Assembly: GCA_963730005.1 (NCBI GenBank)
Contig: CAVSPO010000028.1
Location: 124,001-188,000 of the forward strand
From: CAVSPO01 sp963730005
GTDB taxonomy: Bacteria > Actinomycetota > Actinomycetes > Propionibacteriales > Propionibacteriaceae
Length of the DNA: 64,000 nt
Reading direction: 5' to 3'
The stretch's first letter is position 1, and each line of letters begins with the position of its first letter. A program made the position numbers and the translations under genes. Below are positions 46,330 through 55,618 of the stretch, piece after piece. The notes beneath the pieces were generated by a model. It was given only the letters and a program-made list of their open reading frames with translations. It was not told the origin of the DNA and made no database searches.

Positions 46330-48453
46330 ATGGGCAGCGTGACGAGCACTGCGACCGCTGCAGCCGCGCGGCTGCTCCGGCTGCTGTGCGGCCTGCTGCT
46401 CCTCGTCGCCCCGCTCACACTGCCTGGCCCGGCCGCCCACGCCGCCGAAGCAGCCGTCACGGTCACACTCACGTCGCTGACGCCGAGCACGATCCAGCCC
46501 TCGGGCAACCTGGTGTTCACCGGCGAGGTCACCAACACCTCGTCGGCGCCGATCAACAGCGCCAAGGCGCGGCTGTGGCGCTCCCGGCCGCCCATCACCA
46601 ACCCGGACGCCATAGCCAACGCCGTGGCCACCCAGCCCGACTCCCCGGTGGGTGCCGTCGTGAGGAGCGAGGCAGCCACCGCCGACCTGACGGCAGAAGG
46701 CCCGCTGGGGCCCGGTGAGCGGCGTGCTTTCACCGTGGCCGCCTCCTTCGACTCTGGCGACGACCCGCTGCGACTGACCAGCACGGGCGTCGCCTATCTC
46801 GTCGGAGTGGTCGTCCAGACCGGCGGCTACTCATCCGAGGTGCTGGGCCGCGCCCGCGTCCTGATGCCCGCCCCCGACCCCGCGGACCCGGTCCAGGTCG
46901 GAACGGTCGTGCTGCTGACGTCGCAGCCCTCGCTGCAGCAGGGGGCGTCGATCATCCGCCGCGAGCCGACCCCGGTCCTGTTCACCGACGACCACCTTGC
47001 CGACGAGCTGACAGGACGGCTCGGGTCGCTGCTGACACTGGCGGAGGCGTCCGGCAGCACAGTGGTCATCGACCCGGCGCTGTATGACGAGGTCACCGGG
47101 ATGGCCGGGGGCTATGCGGTGCTGAACGCGGACGGCTCCACCACGCCGGGCACCGGTCAGGCAGCGGCCCGGGCCTGGCTGCAGCGGGTCAACCGTCGCC
47201 TGGAGCTCCCGGATGCCTACCGCTGCCTCTTCGGCAACCCTGACGTCAGCAAGGCCCAGGCGAGCGAGCAGCCCGGGGTGCTCGCTGATGCCACGGCTGC
47301 GGTGGCCGGCCATCCGCTGGCCGCCTTGCCACTGGCAGTCATCCCGGCCGCCAACACGACCGACCCGGATCTGCTCGACTTCCTGGCCCCTGCGACACCC
47401 GCGCTGGTGTTCGCCGACACCATCGGCACCAGCCGCCTGCTGCAGCGCAGCGGCAACACCAACATGATCGGCCTCGCGCCGGACAGTTTCGGTGGCGGCC
47501 CGGGGCCGGAGCCCGCCACGACCGCGGTCCAGGTCGCCGGCCGCCACGCCTCGCAGCAGGTGGTGAGTTGGGCGCAGGGCTTGCCCGCCGTGTCCGTGGT
47601 CAGCACCGATGCCGAGGTCGCCGCAGAGCTCGACGACGCGCCCTGGCGGATGCGGGTGGGCCTGACCGAGCTGACGGAGCGACGCCCGGCCGCGGATGTC
47701 GCCTTCAAGGAGACCGACGACGCCAAACCCGCTGATCCGGCGTGGCTGCAACGCCTCGCTGACGTGGTCTCCGGCTTCCAGACGGCCAGTGAGCTGACCG
47801 CCGAGACGAATGAGACCAACCGCGACACCCACCAGTTGGTGGCGAGGGCCTGGCACACCGCCTTCAGCTCCGACCCGGCGGCAGGCACCCGTTGGCTGGA
47901 CGCGGTCGATGCCCCGCTGCGGCAACTGGTGCACGGCACGGGGGTGCAGCTGCTGCTTGCCGAGAACTGGGTGATGAGCGCGGACACCCAGGAGCTGCCG
48001 ATCACCCTGACCAACAACTTCGCCGTGCCGATCAAGGTTCGGGTCACGTTCGAGTCCGAATACCCCCAGCGGCTGCGCATCGACCCCACCGAACTGTTGT
48101 CGTTGGGAGCCGGGGAGTCCGTCACGGTCAAGGTGAAACCCCAGGCCTTCAGCAGCGGCAAGGTGCAGCTGCAGGCCCAGGCGGTCACCGTGACAGGCAC
48201 CTCGGTGGGTGCTCCGGTACGCCTGACTGTCAGTGCGACGTCGTCGGGCCGCGTCGCCTGGCTGATCATCGTCGGTTCAGGCGTGGTGTTGCTGGCGGCG
48301 ACTGCGCTGCGTGTCACCCAGGTGCGGCGCACCCGGGCCGCTGCTGCTGGGCCGGCGCCGGCGCCGGCGGACGTCGCTCAGCTGCTGCCCGGCAGGAACA
48401 CCAACGAGACCTGGAACGACCGGAACACCGGGCCGGACGCCGCAGCCGACTGA
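46330..48453 (+). CDS. DUF6049-like large exported membrane-anchored protein
   Basis: 707 residues. A signal peptide (LLRLLCGLLLLVAPLTL...AHAAEA) is followed by an extracytoplasmic region of about 610 residues with beta-sandwich-like ends and a Rossmann-like middle, one helix (LIIVGSGVVLLAATAL) and a short basic tail. It corresponds by position and layout to Rv3909 of mycobacteria, which lies directly before mviN. Function unknown; position suggests peptidoglycan precursor transport or regulation. The next gene, 140 nt downstream, is an MviN-like pseudokinase. Confidence 0.75.
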   Translation: MGSVTSTATAAAARLLRLLCGLLLLVAPLTLPGPAAHAAEAAVTVTLTSLTPSTIQPSGNLVFTGEVTNTSSAPINSAKARLWRSRPPITNPDAIANAVATQPDSPVGAVVRSEAATADLTAEGPLGPGERRAFTVAASFDSGDDPLRLTSTGVAYLVGVVVQTGGYSSEVLGRARVLMPAPDPADPVQVGTVVLLTSQPSLQQGASIIRREPTPVLFTDDHLADELTGRLGSLLTLAEASGSTVVIDPALYDEVTGMAGGYAVLNADGSTTPGTGQAAARAWLQRVNRRLELPDAYRCLFGNPDVSKAQASEQPGVLADATAAVAGHPLAALPLAVIPAANTTDPDLLDFLAPATPALVFADTIGTSRLLQRSGNTNMIGLAPDSFGGGPGPEPATTAVQVAGRHASQQVVSWAQGLPAVSVVSTDAEVAAELDDAPWRMRVGLTELTERRPAADVAFKETDDAKPADPAWLQRLADVVSGFQTASELTAETNETNRDTHQLVARAWHTAFSSDPAAGTRWLDAVDAPLRQLVHGTGVQLLLAENWVMSADTQELPITLTNNFAVPIKVRVTFESEYPQRLRIDPTELLSLGAGESVTVKVKPQAFSSGKVQLQAQAVTVTGTSVGAPVRLTVSATSSGRVAWLIIVGSGVVLLAATALRVTQVRRTRAAAAGPAPAPADVAQLLPGRNTNETWNDRNTGPDAAAD

Positions 48454-48593
48454 CCCCAGCCAGGGGTGGGGGCAGGCGCCGAAACCAGGCTGCTACGGTG
48501 CAGTTGGCGCGCCCCGCCGTCCCGACAGGGCAGACTGGGCCGCAGCAGTTTTCGCCATCCGGATCGAGCCCCCCATCCAGCCAACGAGGTGAC

Positions 48594-50438
48594 ATGGACG
48601 ACGTTGCGCAGCCCGACCGGCTGCTCCAGGGCTCGTCGGACCTGCCTGCAGACTCCGAATCCCACGATCGTCTGCAGCCGATCGCGCCCGGTCTGTTGCT
48701 GGGCAGCCGCTACCGGCTCCAGGAGCTGCTGGTTGAGCGTGGCCCCACCAGCACCTGGAAGGTGTGGGACGACACCCTCTCGCGGGTCGCGTTGGCCCAC
48801 GTGCTCCCGGTTGCCGGCGAACGCACGGAAGCCGTGCTGCGAGCGGCGCGAGACGCCGCCACCGCCACCGACTCCCGGTTCCTGCGGGTCCTGGACGCGG
48901 TCGAAGCCGGCCCCGGCCAGGCGGCCAGCTACGTCATCTGCGAGTACGCCGAGGGTGCCTCCCTGCAGGAGATCCTGCACCTGGGGCCGTTGAGCGGTCT
49001 GAGTGTGGCCTGGCTGGTCCGGGAGTTGGCCGACGCGCTGGCCCCGATGCACGCCAAGGGCCTTTTCCACGGGCGGCTGAGCCCCGACACCGTCATCATC
49101 ACCAGCAGCGGCAACATCAAGATCGTCGGTTTCCTGATCGACGCTGCGCTCTACCCCCTGCCCGGCGACGAGGAACTCACCTGGTCCGAGCGTGAGGCCA
49201 TCGACGTCCGATCCTTGGGCAAACTGCTGTACGCCGGCCTGGTCGCGCACTGGCCGGTGACCGCCGACCACACCGGGCAGCAGGTGTGGGGTTTGCCGGC
49301 TGCGCCGCGCAACGGGCTTGGGCTGGTGCCGCCGGCCAATCTTCATCAAGGCGTCTCACCTGTGCTGGACGCGATCACCATGCAGGCCGTCGAACCTCGC
49401 GCAGACTCGGTGCCGTTGCGCACCATCAACGAGGTGGCCACGGCGCTGAGCAGGGTGCTCGGCAACGCCGAGGCCACTGACGAGCTGGAGCACCGGGTGC
49501 AGGCGGTCGTCACGCACTCCGGCGCCCGTGCTGCCGCCTCCAGTGTCCCCGATCTTGACGACCACGACGCCGGCTCCACACCGCCGACCAGGCCAGACCG
49601 CACGCTGGAGTTCCCAGCGGTCGTGACGACCAGCCCGACCGACGAAACGGGCTCGATCGGGAGCCCCGCCCCGTACGAGCCCGACCAGGACGCCACCACC
49701 GCGCTGCAGCGGGTTGCACCGGCGACCCCCACGGCATTCAGCAATCCCCGACCGGTCCCCGCCTCGAGCCAGCAGGCGGCCGGCCCCGGCCACCGGGTTG
49801 CGCAGCCCAAAAAGGGCACCCCCTCCCGCGCCCAGGGCCAGGCCCCCGGCAACCTGCGCAGCCGGCGGCTGCTCGTCGCTCTGGTGGCGTTGGCACTGGT
49901 GATCACCTTGTTCTTCAGTCTGAAATCGTGCGGCGGCGCGACCGGGTTGGGTGGCCGGACGCCCGAACAGGTGCCGATCACCGCCGCACGGGTGTTCGAT
50001 CCCCCGGCCGACCAGGGCGACGGCAAGGAGAACGACGCGGAAATCCCGCTGGCTTTCGATGGCAACGCCGAAACGATCTGGCGCACCAGCACCTACCTGA
50101 ACAAGCCGACCATGGCCGGGCTGAAACAGGGTGTCGGGGTGGTGTTCGACCTCGGCAAGGAGATCGACGTCCGCGAGGTGCGCCTCGTCCTGGAGGGCTC
50201 GCCGACAGCGGTGCAGATCAGGGTGCCGGCCACCGGAGCCGACGGCGACAACCCCCCGATGAACCGGGCCGACGAGTGGGTCACCGTCGCCGAGAACGCC
50301 GCGGCCGAGCCTGCCACCACGCTGACCCTCAACGAGCCTGCCGCCACCCGCTGGGTGCTGGTCTATTTCACCTCACTGCCCAACATCGGCGGAAACAAGT
50401 ACCGGGCCGGGCTGGCTGAGATCGTCGTCCTGAGCTGA
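48594..50438 (+). CDS. MviN-type pseudokinase with single TM helix and extracytoplasmic discoidin-like domain; MurJ domain absent
   Basis: 614 residues from ATG 48594 (GAGGTGAC upstream). Residues about 35-300 have a protein-kinase fold without catalytic residues: no glycine-rich loop (VERGPTSTW), no VAIK lysine, HGRLSPD for HRD-x4-N, and IVGFL for DFG. A Thr/Pro-rich linker with many Thr residues, one helix (about 422-440) and a C-terminal beta-sandwich (about 450-614) follow. This is the architecture of the C-terminal half of mycobacterial MviN (Rv3910), whose pseudokinase recruits FhaA. The MurJ flippase half of about 14 helices is not encoded here. Confidence 0.85.
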   Translation: MDDVAQPDRLLQGSSDLPADSESHDRLQPIAPGLLLGSRYRLQELLVERGPTSTWKVWDDTLSRVALAHVLPVAGERTEAVLRAARDAATATDSRFLRVLDAVEAGPGQAASYVICEYAEGASLQEILHLGPLSGLSVAWLVRELADALAPMHAKGLFHGRLSPDTVIITSSGNIKIVGFLIDAALYPLPGDEELTWSEREAIDVRSLGKLLYAGLVAHWPVTADHTGQQVWGLPAAPRNGLGLVPPANLHQGVSPVLDAITMQAVEPRADSVPLRTINEVATALSRVLGNAEATDELEHRVQAVVTHSGARAAASSVPDLDDHDAGSTPPTRPDRTLEFPAVVTTSPTDETGSIGSPAPYEPDQDATTALQRVAPATPTAFSNPRPVPASSQQAAGPGHRVAQPKKGTPSRAQGQAPGNLRSRRLLVALVALALVITLFFSLKSCGGATGLGGRTPEQVPITAARVFDPPADQGDGKENDAEIPLAFDGNAETIWRTSTYLNKPTMAGLKQGVGVVFDLGKEIDVREVRLVLEGSPTAVQIRVPATGADGDNPPMNRADEWVTVAENAAAEPATTLTLNEPAATRWVLVYFTSLPNIGGNKYRAGLAEIVVLS

Positions 50439-50454
50439 CCTCGACGGCTGGCTC

Positions 50455-51495
50455 TCAGCTCCGGGGGCCGGCCCCCGGTGCCGGTGGCCGGGGCGGCATG
50501 ACCCAACCGGACGGCGGTTCGTCGGGAAGCGGCAAGGTCGGCTCCGGCTCATGAGGGGAGCCCCACTGCGCGGTCGGCCCCGGGACCCCCGGGCCTGGTG
50601 GGTAGGGCCCCTGAGGCTGGCCTGGTGGGTAGGGCCCCTGAGGCTGGCCTGGTGGGTAGGCCATGTTGGCGGGCGTTGGGCCAGGCCCGTAATACGGCAA
50701 CTGACCTGGCGGCACCCCGAACGTGCCCGGCCGCCCCTGATCCCACGGCGCCCCCGGCTGGTACTGCTGCATCGCCCCGGGGTAAGGCTGCTGGTACCGG
50801 GAGTGCGGCGGCGCCACGCCAGCGCGCCGGGAGCGACGACGCGACACCAACACCACCGCCACGACAAGCACCGACGCTGCGACGCCGGCCAGGATCCAGG
50901 GCAGCAGCGCCAGAACCGGATCGCGATCCTTGCCTGTGGCGTGCAACCCCTCGGCACTCAACAGATCGTTCGGACTGGTCCAGGTGACGGTTCTGTTGCT
51001 GACCGTGCTGGAGCCGTTGTGCGTCAACACCTCACCGGGAAAGGTCACGTCCACCCGGAAGGAGTCGAACATCATGCCTGTCACCGACCCAAGGTCACCA
51101 GGAGCTGAACGGTAGACCCAGACCCCGTCCACCAGTTGCAGCGTGTCCCCCATGCCCGCGTTGCTGATCACCCCATCGTCCAGGGACCCGGCTGCTGTGA
51201 TCCGGCAGCCGGTGTAGGCGTCGTCAGCGTAGGGGGTGATCGTGATCTTCGGACCGGCGCTGGAGCTGATGTCCTGGCAGAACTCCTCGGGGCTGGTCGG
51301 CATGCCACCCAGCCCGAGCGAGGACGTCTGCATCGCCACGTCGACGTTGACGGTGATGTCGTCCTTGGACTTGATGTCGATGGAACTTTGGTAGCGCACG
51401 CAGGAGCTCAGCAACACGACCAAGGGCACCAGCAGCAACCCCAGCAGCAGGCGTGAAGGGCCGCAACGCCGGTGACCGACCGTGAATCGCCTCAT
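50455..51495 (-). CDS. LppM-like lipoprotein with C-terminal helix and Pro/Gly/Gln-rich tail
   Basis: 346 residues from ATG 51495. A signal peptide ends in the lipobox LSSC. The domain to about residue 200 resembles LppM (Rv2171), with YQSSIDIKSKDDITV near its start. A helix (ILAGVAASVLVVAVVLV) leads to a cytoplasmic tail rich in Pro, Gly, Gln and Tyr, with three copies of a YPPGQPQGP-type repeat. It is convergent with the pseudokinase gene (17 nt apart, with a 7-bp inverted repeat holding both stops). Confidence 0.75.
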   Translation of the reverse strand: MRRFTVGHRRCGPSRLLLGLLLVPLVVLLSSCVRYQSSIDIKSKDDITVNVDVAMQTSSLGLGGMPTSPEEFCQDISSSAGPKITITPYADDAYTGCRITAAGSLDDGVISNAGMGDTLQLVDGVWVYRSAPGDLGSVTGMMFDSFRVDVTFPGEVLTHNGSSTVSNRTVTWTSPNDLLSAEGLHATGKDRDPVLALLPWILAGVAASVLVVAVVLVSRRRSRRAGVAPPHSRYQQPYPGAMQQYQPGAPWDQGRPGTFGVPPGQLPYYGPGPTPANMAYPPGQPQGPYPPGQPQGPYPPGPGVPGPTAQWGSPHEPEPTLPLPDEPPSGWVMPPRPPAPGAGPRS

Positions 51496-51570
51496 GCCCT
51501 GAAGGCTAACGCGCTCGACCGACAAGAAACTGCGTATCGAAGGGCCGTGCCGACACACTGAGGACAGAAT

Positions 51571-51597
51571 GGGAACAGAATCCCGCAACGCAGGGTT
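51571..51597 (+). promoter_or_regulatory. SigR/SigH-type promoter of trxB
   Basis: GGGAAC at 51571 and GTT at 51595, separated by exactly 18 nt, match the GGAA(T/C)-N18-GTT consensus known for SigR (Streptomyces) and SigH (mycobacteria), which control thioredoxin genes under thiol stress. It lies 61 nt before the trxB start. Confidence 0.7.
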
Positions 51598-51658
51598 GAG
51601 TCGGGGACACTCGACAGGTGGGCGGTCGCCCCCAGGAAAACGCAGTACAGGAGCAGAC

Positions 51659-52597
51659 ATGGCAGCAGAGGTTCGCGACGTCATCATCGTGGGGTCCGGC
51701 CCCGCCGGCTACACCGCGGCCATCTACGCTGGTCGCGCCGGGCTGAAGCCGTTGGTGCTCGAAGGCGCAGTCACCGGCGGTGGTGCGCTGATGAACACCA
51801 CGCTGGTCGAGAACTATCCCGGGTTTGTCGAGGGCATCCAGGGCCCCGAGCTGATGACCAACATGCGTGCCCAGGCCGAGCGGTTCGGCGCCGAGTTGGT
51901 CACCGATGACGCCACCGCCGTTGATCTGGTCGGCGACGTCAAGACCGTCACCGACTCCATGGGCAACACTCATCATGCGAAGACGGTCATTCTGGCCACC
52001 GGTTCCGGTTACCGGAATCTCGGGCTGCCGGCCGAGAAGACCTATTCCGGCCGAGGCGTTTCGTGGTGCGCAACCTGCGACGGATTCTTCTTCCGCGACA
52101 AGGACATTGCCGTGGTAGGGGGTGGTGACTCGGCGCTGGAGGAAGCCACTTTCCTCACCCGTTTCGCGAAGAAGGTGTACGTGGTGCACCGTCGCGACGA
52201 GCTGCGAGCGTCCCGCATCATGCAGGATCGAGCCGCCAAGGATCCCAAGATCGAATTCGTCTGGAACTCCCAGATCATCGACCTGGGCGGGGAGCCCACT
52301 CTGGAATGGCTGACGCTGCGCAACGTGCACAGCGGCGAGACTCGTCAGCTGGCGGTGAGCGGCTTGTTCGAGGCGATCGGCCACATCCCGCGCAGCGAAC
52401 TGCTGCTGGGTCAGATCGACGTCGACCCGGAGGGCTACGTCGTCACCCAACCAGACAGCACGGCTACCAACGCCTCCGGTGTCTTCGCCTGTGGCGACCT
52501 GGTTGACCACACCTACCGGCAAGCGATCACCGCTGCCGGCAGCGGCTGCCAGGCAGCCCTGGACGCCGAGAGGTATCTGGCAGCACTCAACGACTGA
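51659..52597 (+). CDS. trxB: Thioredoxin reductase
   Basis: 312 residues from ATG 51659 (AGGAG 8 nt upstream). It reduces thioredoxin with NADPH. FAD site IIVGSGPAGYTAAIYAGRAG, redox motif WCATCDG (CATC), NADPH site VVGGGDSALEEA and C-terminal FACGDLVD are all present. Unlike many actinobacteria it is not adjacent to trxA; cstA and ybdD lie between them. The promoter resembles a SigR site. Confidence 0.97.
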   Translation: MAAEVRDVIIVGSGPAGYTAAIYAGRAGLKPLVLEGAVTGGGALMNTTLVENYPGFVEGIQGPELMTNMRAQAERFGAELVTDDATAVDLVGDVKTVTDSMGNTHHAKTVILATGSGYRNLGLPAEKTYSGRGVSWCATCDGFFFRDKDIAVVGGGDSALEEATFLTRFAKKVYVVHRRDELRASRIMQDRAAKDPKIEFVWNSQIIDLGGEPTLEWLTLRNVHSGETRQLAVSGLFEAIGHIPRSELLLGQIDVDPEGYVVTQPDSTATNASGVFACGDLVDHTYRQAITAAGSGCQAALDAERYLAALND

Positions 52598-52800
52598 CTC
52601 CGGCGGCTCGACACCCGCGACCGGTTTCTGGGGCTGACGACCAGATCGTTCTGGTTCCTTCAGCAACTTCTTAGACACGCCGCCACCGCAACGTCCGTCC
52701 AGATGACTGCGCCGCGAACTAACGTCTCTCGTAACTGTCACACCGTCGACGCTGATCGTGTGGGCAGGGTTCCTTTGGATTCGAGAAACGGTGGCTGCTC

Positions 52801-55212
52801 ATGAGCACAGAAACTATCGATGAAGTTCCAAAATACTCACCAGAAGAAGAGGAGTACATCCTTCGCAACAAGGCGGGAGTCCCCGTAGGCACGAAGCCGC
52901 ACGAGAAGTGGACCCCGCTGAAGGTCGCCATCTGGGTCGGGGTCGCCCTCCTGGGTGGCCTCGGCTGGACAATGCTGGCGATCGTCCGAGGCGAGGAGGT
53001 CAACACGATCTGGTTCGTGGTCGCCTCCGTCTGCACGTACGCCATGGGCTACCGCTTCTACGCGCTGTACATCCAGCGGTCGATCATGCGCCCGAACGAC
53101 CGCAGTGCGACTCCCGCGGAGCGCATCAACAACGGTCGCGACTTCGAACCCACCAACCGCGTGGTCCTCTACGGCCACCACTTCGCCGCCATCGCCGGCG
53201 CTGGGCCCTTGGTCGGCCCCGTCCTCGCGTCACAGATGGGCTACCTACCGGGCACCCTGTGGATCATCTTCGGCGTGCTGGTTGCGGGCGCCGTTCAGGA
53301 CATGCTCGTGTTGTTCTTCTCGATGCGCCGCGGCGGCCGCTCGCTCGGCCAGATGGCGGTCGACGAGATCGGCAAGATCGGCGGCACCATCGCCACCATC
53401 ATCGTGTTCTTCATGCTCATGATCGTGCTCGCCGTGCTCGCCATGATCTGCGTCAACGCCCTGGCCGAAAGCCCCTGGGGCGTCTTCGCCGTCGGCATGA
53501 CGATCCCGATCGCCCTCACCATGGGTATCTGGCTGCGCTTCGTGCAGCCGGGCAAGATCGGCCCAGTCTCCCTCGTCGGCTTCCTGGCCCTGATGGCCTG
53601 CATCATCGGTGGTCGTTGGGTCGCCCAGAGCCCCCTCGGTGACAGCCTGCACCTGAGCCCCACCACGCTGGTCTGGGCGATCGTCATCTACGGCTTCCTG
53701 GCCGCAGTGCTTCCCGTGTGGCTGCTGCTCACCCCGCGTGACTACCTGTCGACCTTCATGAAGGTCGGCACCATCGTCGTGCTGGCACTCGGCATCATCC
53801 TGGTGCGGCCCATCGTCCAGATGCCCGCCGTCACCGAGTTCGCCACCAACACAGCGGGTCCGGTCTTCGCCGGCACCCTGTTCCCGTTCCTGTTCATCAC
53901 TATCGCCTGCGGCGCCCTTTCGGGCATGCACTCCATGGTCGCTTCCGGCACCACTCCGAAGATGATCCAGAAGGAGTCCCAGGCCCGGATGCTCGGCTAC
54001 GGCGGCATGCTCATGGAGTCCTTCGTGGCCGCCATGGCGCTGGCAGCAGCCGTTTCCCTCAACCAGGGCGTCTACTTCGGCATGAACATGTCCAAGGCCA
54101 CCATCGACGGCTTGGCCGGCACCAAGGTGGCCGTCACGGCCGGCGTCACCCCGCGCGAGGTCGCTGAGGCCGCCGAGATCGCCATCAGCAAGATGGGCGT
54201 CACGGACACCAAGGGCCAGCAGATCACGGCGGTGTGGGAATCGCACGACGCCGATGGCAACCCCGCCACCTACCGCGGCGCGGACGCCTACATGAAGGTC
54301 GCCGAGGACGTCGGTGAACCGAGCATCGTCTCCCGGACCGGCGGTGCCCCGACCCTGGCTGTCGGCCTCGCCAACATCCTGCGGAATCTGGGTGGTGGCC
54401 CAGGGATGATGGGCTTCTGGTACCACTTCGCGATCATGTTCGAGGCGCTGTTCATTCTGTCCGCGGTTGACGCGGTGACCCGGGTGGCGCGCTTCCAGTT
54501 GTCCGACGCGCTGGGCAACCTGATCCCGAAGTTCAAGGATCCGTCATGGCTTCCTGGCTCCCTGGTCTCGACGGCAGTCGTCGTCTCCGCCTGGGGTTCG
54601 GTGCTGTTGATGGGTGTGACCGACCCTCGCGGCGGCATCAACACCCTGTGGCCGCTGTTCGGCATCGCCAACCAGTTGATCGCCGCCGTCGCGCTGACGG
54701 TCTGCACGGTGGTCGTGGTGCGCAAGGGCTTGGTGAAGTGGGTCTGGATCCCGCTGATCCCGCTCGCCTTTGACACTGCCGTGACGTTCACTGCCTCGTT
54801 CCAGAAGATCTTCTCCACCGACAAGGCCATCGGCTACTGGCAGCAGTGGCGCAACGCCAATGCCGCCCTTCCCAAGCTGACCGACCCGGTGCAGATCCAG
54901 AACACGGAGGCGGTGATCCGCAACACGTTCATCCAGGGCACCCTGTCCATCGTGTTCGTGGTCTGCGTTGCCCTGATCATGCTGTTCGCAGCACTGCGGG
55001 TGTACGTCACGCTCAAGAACAACGACACCAAGACGTCGGAGGACCCCTTCCAGGAGTCGAACCTGTACGCCCCCACTGGCATGATCCCCTCCGCACTGGA
55101 GTCGAAGTTGATCAAGGAGTACGCGATCGTCGGTGATCCGAACCTGATGCACGCCAGCAAGCCGGCATCAAGAAGGACATCGAGGGAGCGTACGACGACG
55201 GCGGATTCATGA
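52801..55212 (+). CDS. cstA: Carbon starvation protein CstA (peptide/pyruvate transporter); C-terminus probably frameshifted
   Basis: 803 residues, polytopic membrane protein with the CstA pattern (GHHFAAIAGAGPLVGPVLA, GALSGMHSMVASGTTPK, and AVDAVTRVARFQL near the end). Family members import pyruvate or peptides at starvation. An insert of about 100 residues at about 410-510 is extracytoplasmic. The frame ends ASKPASRRTSRERTTTADS, a basic tail unlike a natural CstA end; one frame over reads GIKKDIEGAYDDGGF and its TGA would overlap the ybdD start as ATGA. A single-base loss near 55161 is likely. No clear SD precedes ATG 52801. Confidence 0.93.
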   Translation: MSTETIDEVPKYSPEEEEYILRNKAGVPVGTKPHEKWTPLKVAIWVGVALLGGLGWTMLAIVRGEEVNTIWFVVASVCTYAMGYRFYALYIQRSIMRPNDRSATPAERINNGRDFEPTNRVVLYGHHFAAIAGAGPLVGPVLASQMGYLPGTLWIIFGVLVAGAVQDMLVLFFSMRRGGRSLGQMAVDEIGKIGGTIATIIVFFMLMIVLAVLAMICVNALAESPWGVFAVGMTIPIALTMGIWLRFVQPGKIGPVSLVGFLALMACIIGGRWVAQSPLGDSLHLSPTTLVWAIVIYGFLAAVLPVWLLLTPRDYLSTFMKVGTIVVLALGIILVRPIVQMPAVTEFATNTAGPVFAGTLFPFLFITIACGALSGMHSMVASGTTPKMIQKESQARMLGYGGMLMESFVAAMALAAAVSLNQGVYFGMNMSKATIDGLAGTKVAVTAGVTPREVAEAAEIAISKMGVTDTKGQQITAVWESHDADGNPATYRGADAYMKVAEDVGEPSIVSRTGGAPTLAVGLANILRNLGGGPGMMGFWYHFAIMFEALFILSAVDAVTRVARFQLSDALGNLIPKFKDPSWLPGSLVSTAVVVSAWGSVLLMGVTDPRGGINTLWPLFGIANQLIAAVALTVCTVVVVRKGLVKWVWIPLIPLAFDTAVTFTASFQKIFSTDKAIGYWQQWRNANAALPKLTDPVQIQNTEAVIRNTFIQGTLSIVFVVCVALIMLFAALRVYVTLKNNDTKTSEDPFQESNLYAPTGMIPSALESKLIKEYAIVGDPNLMHASKPASRRTSRERTTTADS

Positions 55213-55216
55213 CGCC

Positions 55217-55450
55217 ATGACCGTTCCGTCACGCAACATTCCCCAGTCCGCTGTGGTCCTCGCCAGCCTCAAGTCCTGGCTGGAAACCGTCCGCTGGTGG
55301 TTCCGGGAGTTCTCGGGGGAGACGGCCTACGAAAAGTACGTCGCCCGTCATCGCCTCGAGCACCCCGAACACGAACCCATGTGCGCGCGGGACTTCTGGC
55401 GACAGCGGGACACGGACGCGGAGCACAACGTCCAGGCGGGGTGCTGCTGA
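55217..55450 (+). CDS. ybdD: YbdD/YjiX-family small protein, CstA partner
   Basis: 77 residues. The pattern FREFSGETAYEKYVARHR and MCARDFWRQR is conserved in the YbdD/YjiX family (DUF466), whose members are encoded beside cstA-type transporters and support their activity. ATG 55217 is 4 nt after the present cstA stop, or overlaps it if the frameshift is corrected. A strong terminator follows. Confidence 0.9.
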   Translation: MTVPSRNIPQSAVVLASLKSWLETVRWWFREFSGETAYEKYVARHRLEHPEHEPMCARDFWRQRDTDAEHNVQAGCC

Positions 55451-55463
55451 CCGTTCCCCACTC

Positions 55464-55494
55464 GGAGCCCCGGTGCATGGTGCACCGGGGCTCC
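55464..55494 (+). terminator. Hairpin terminator after cstA-ybdD
   Basis: A perfect 14-bp stem (GGAGCCCCGGTGCA and its complement) with a 3-nt loop, followed by TGTTGTGT. Confidence 0.85.
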
Positions 55495-55535
55495 TGTTGT
55501 GTCGGGGGGTGGGCCACGCGCGACATCGCTCGCAG

Positions 55536-55564
55536 TCGACTCCCGACGGTCGAGGACATACGAT
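55536..55564 (+). promoter_or_regulatory. Possible housekeeping promoter of trxA
   Basis: TCGACT (weak -35) and TACGAT (good -10) are 17 nt apart, 55 nt before the trxA start. Confidence 0.4.
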
Positions 55565-55618
55565 CGGGTGGCACCGGGGACGAGCCCCGTCCGCCGCAAC
55601 TACCGGGAGAGTCACTTC

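Noticed and set aside
50580..50660. Short tandem repeat suspected to be a CRISPR or mobile repeat
   Set aside because: It encodes YPPGQPQGP-type repeats in the tail of the LppM-like protein; there are no spacers.
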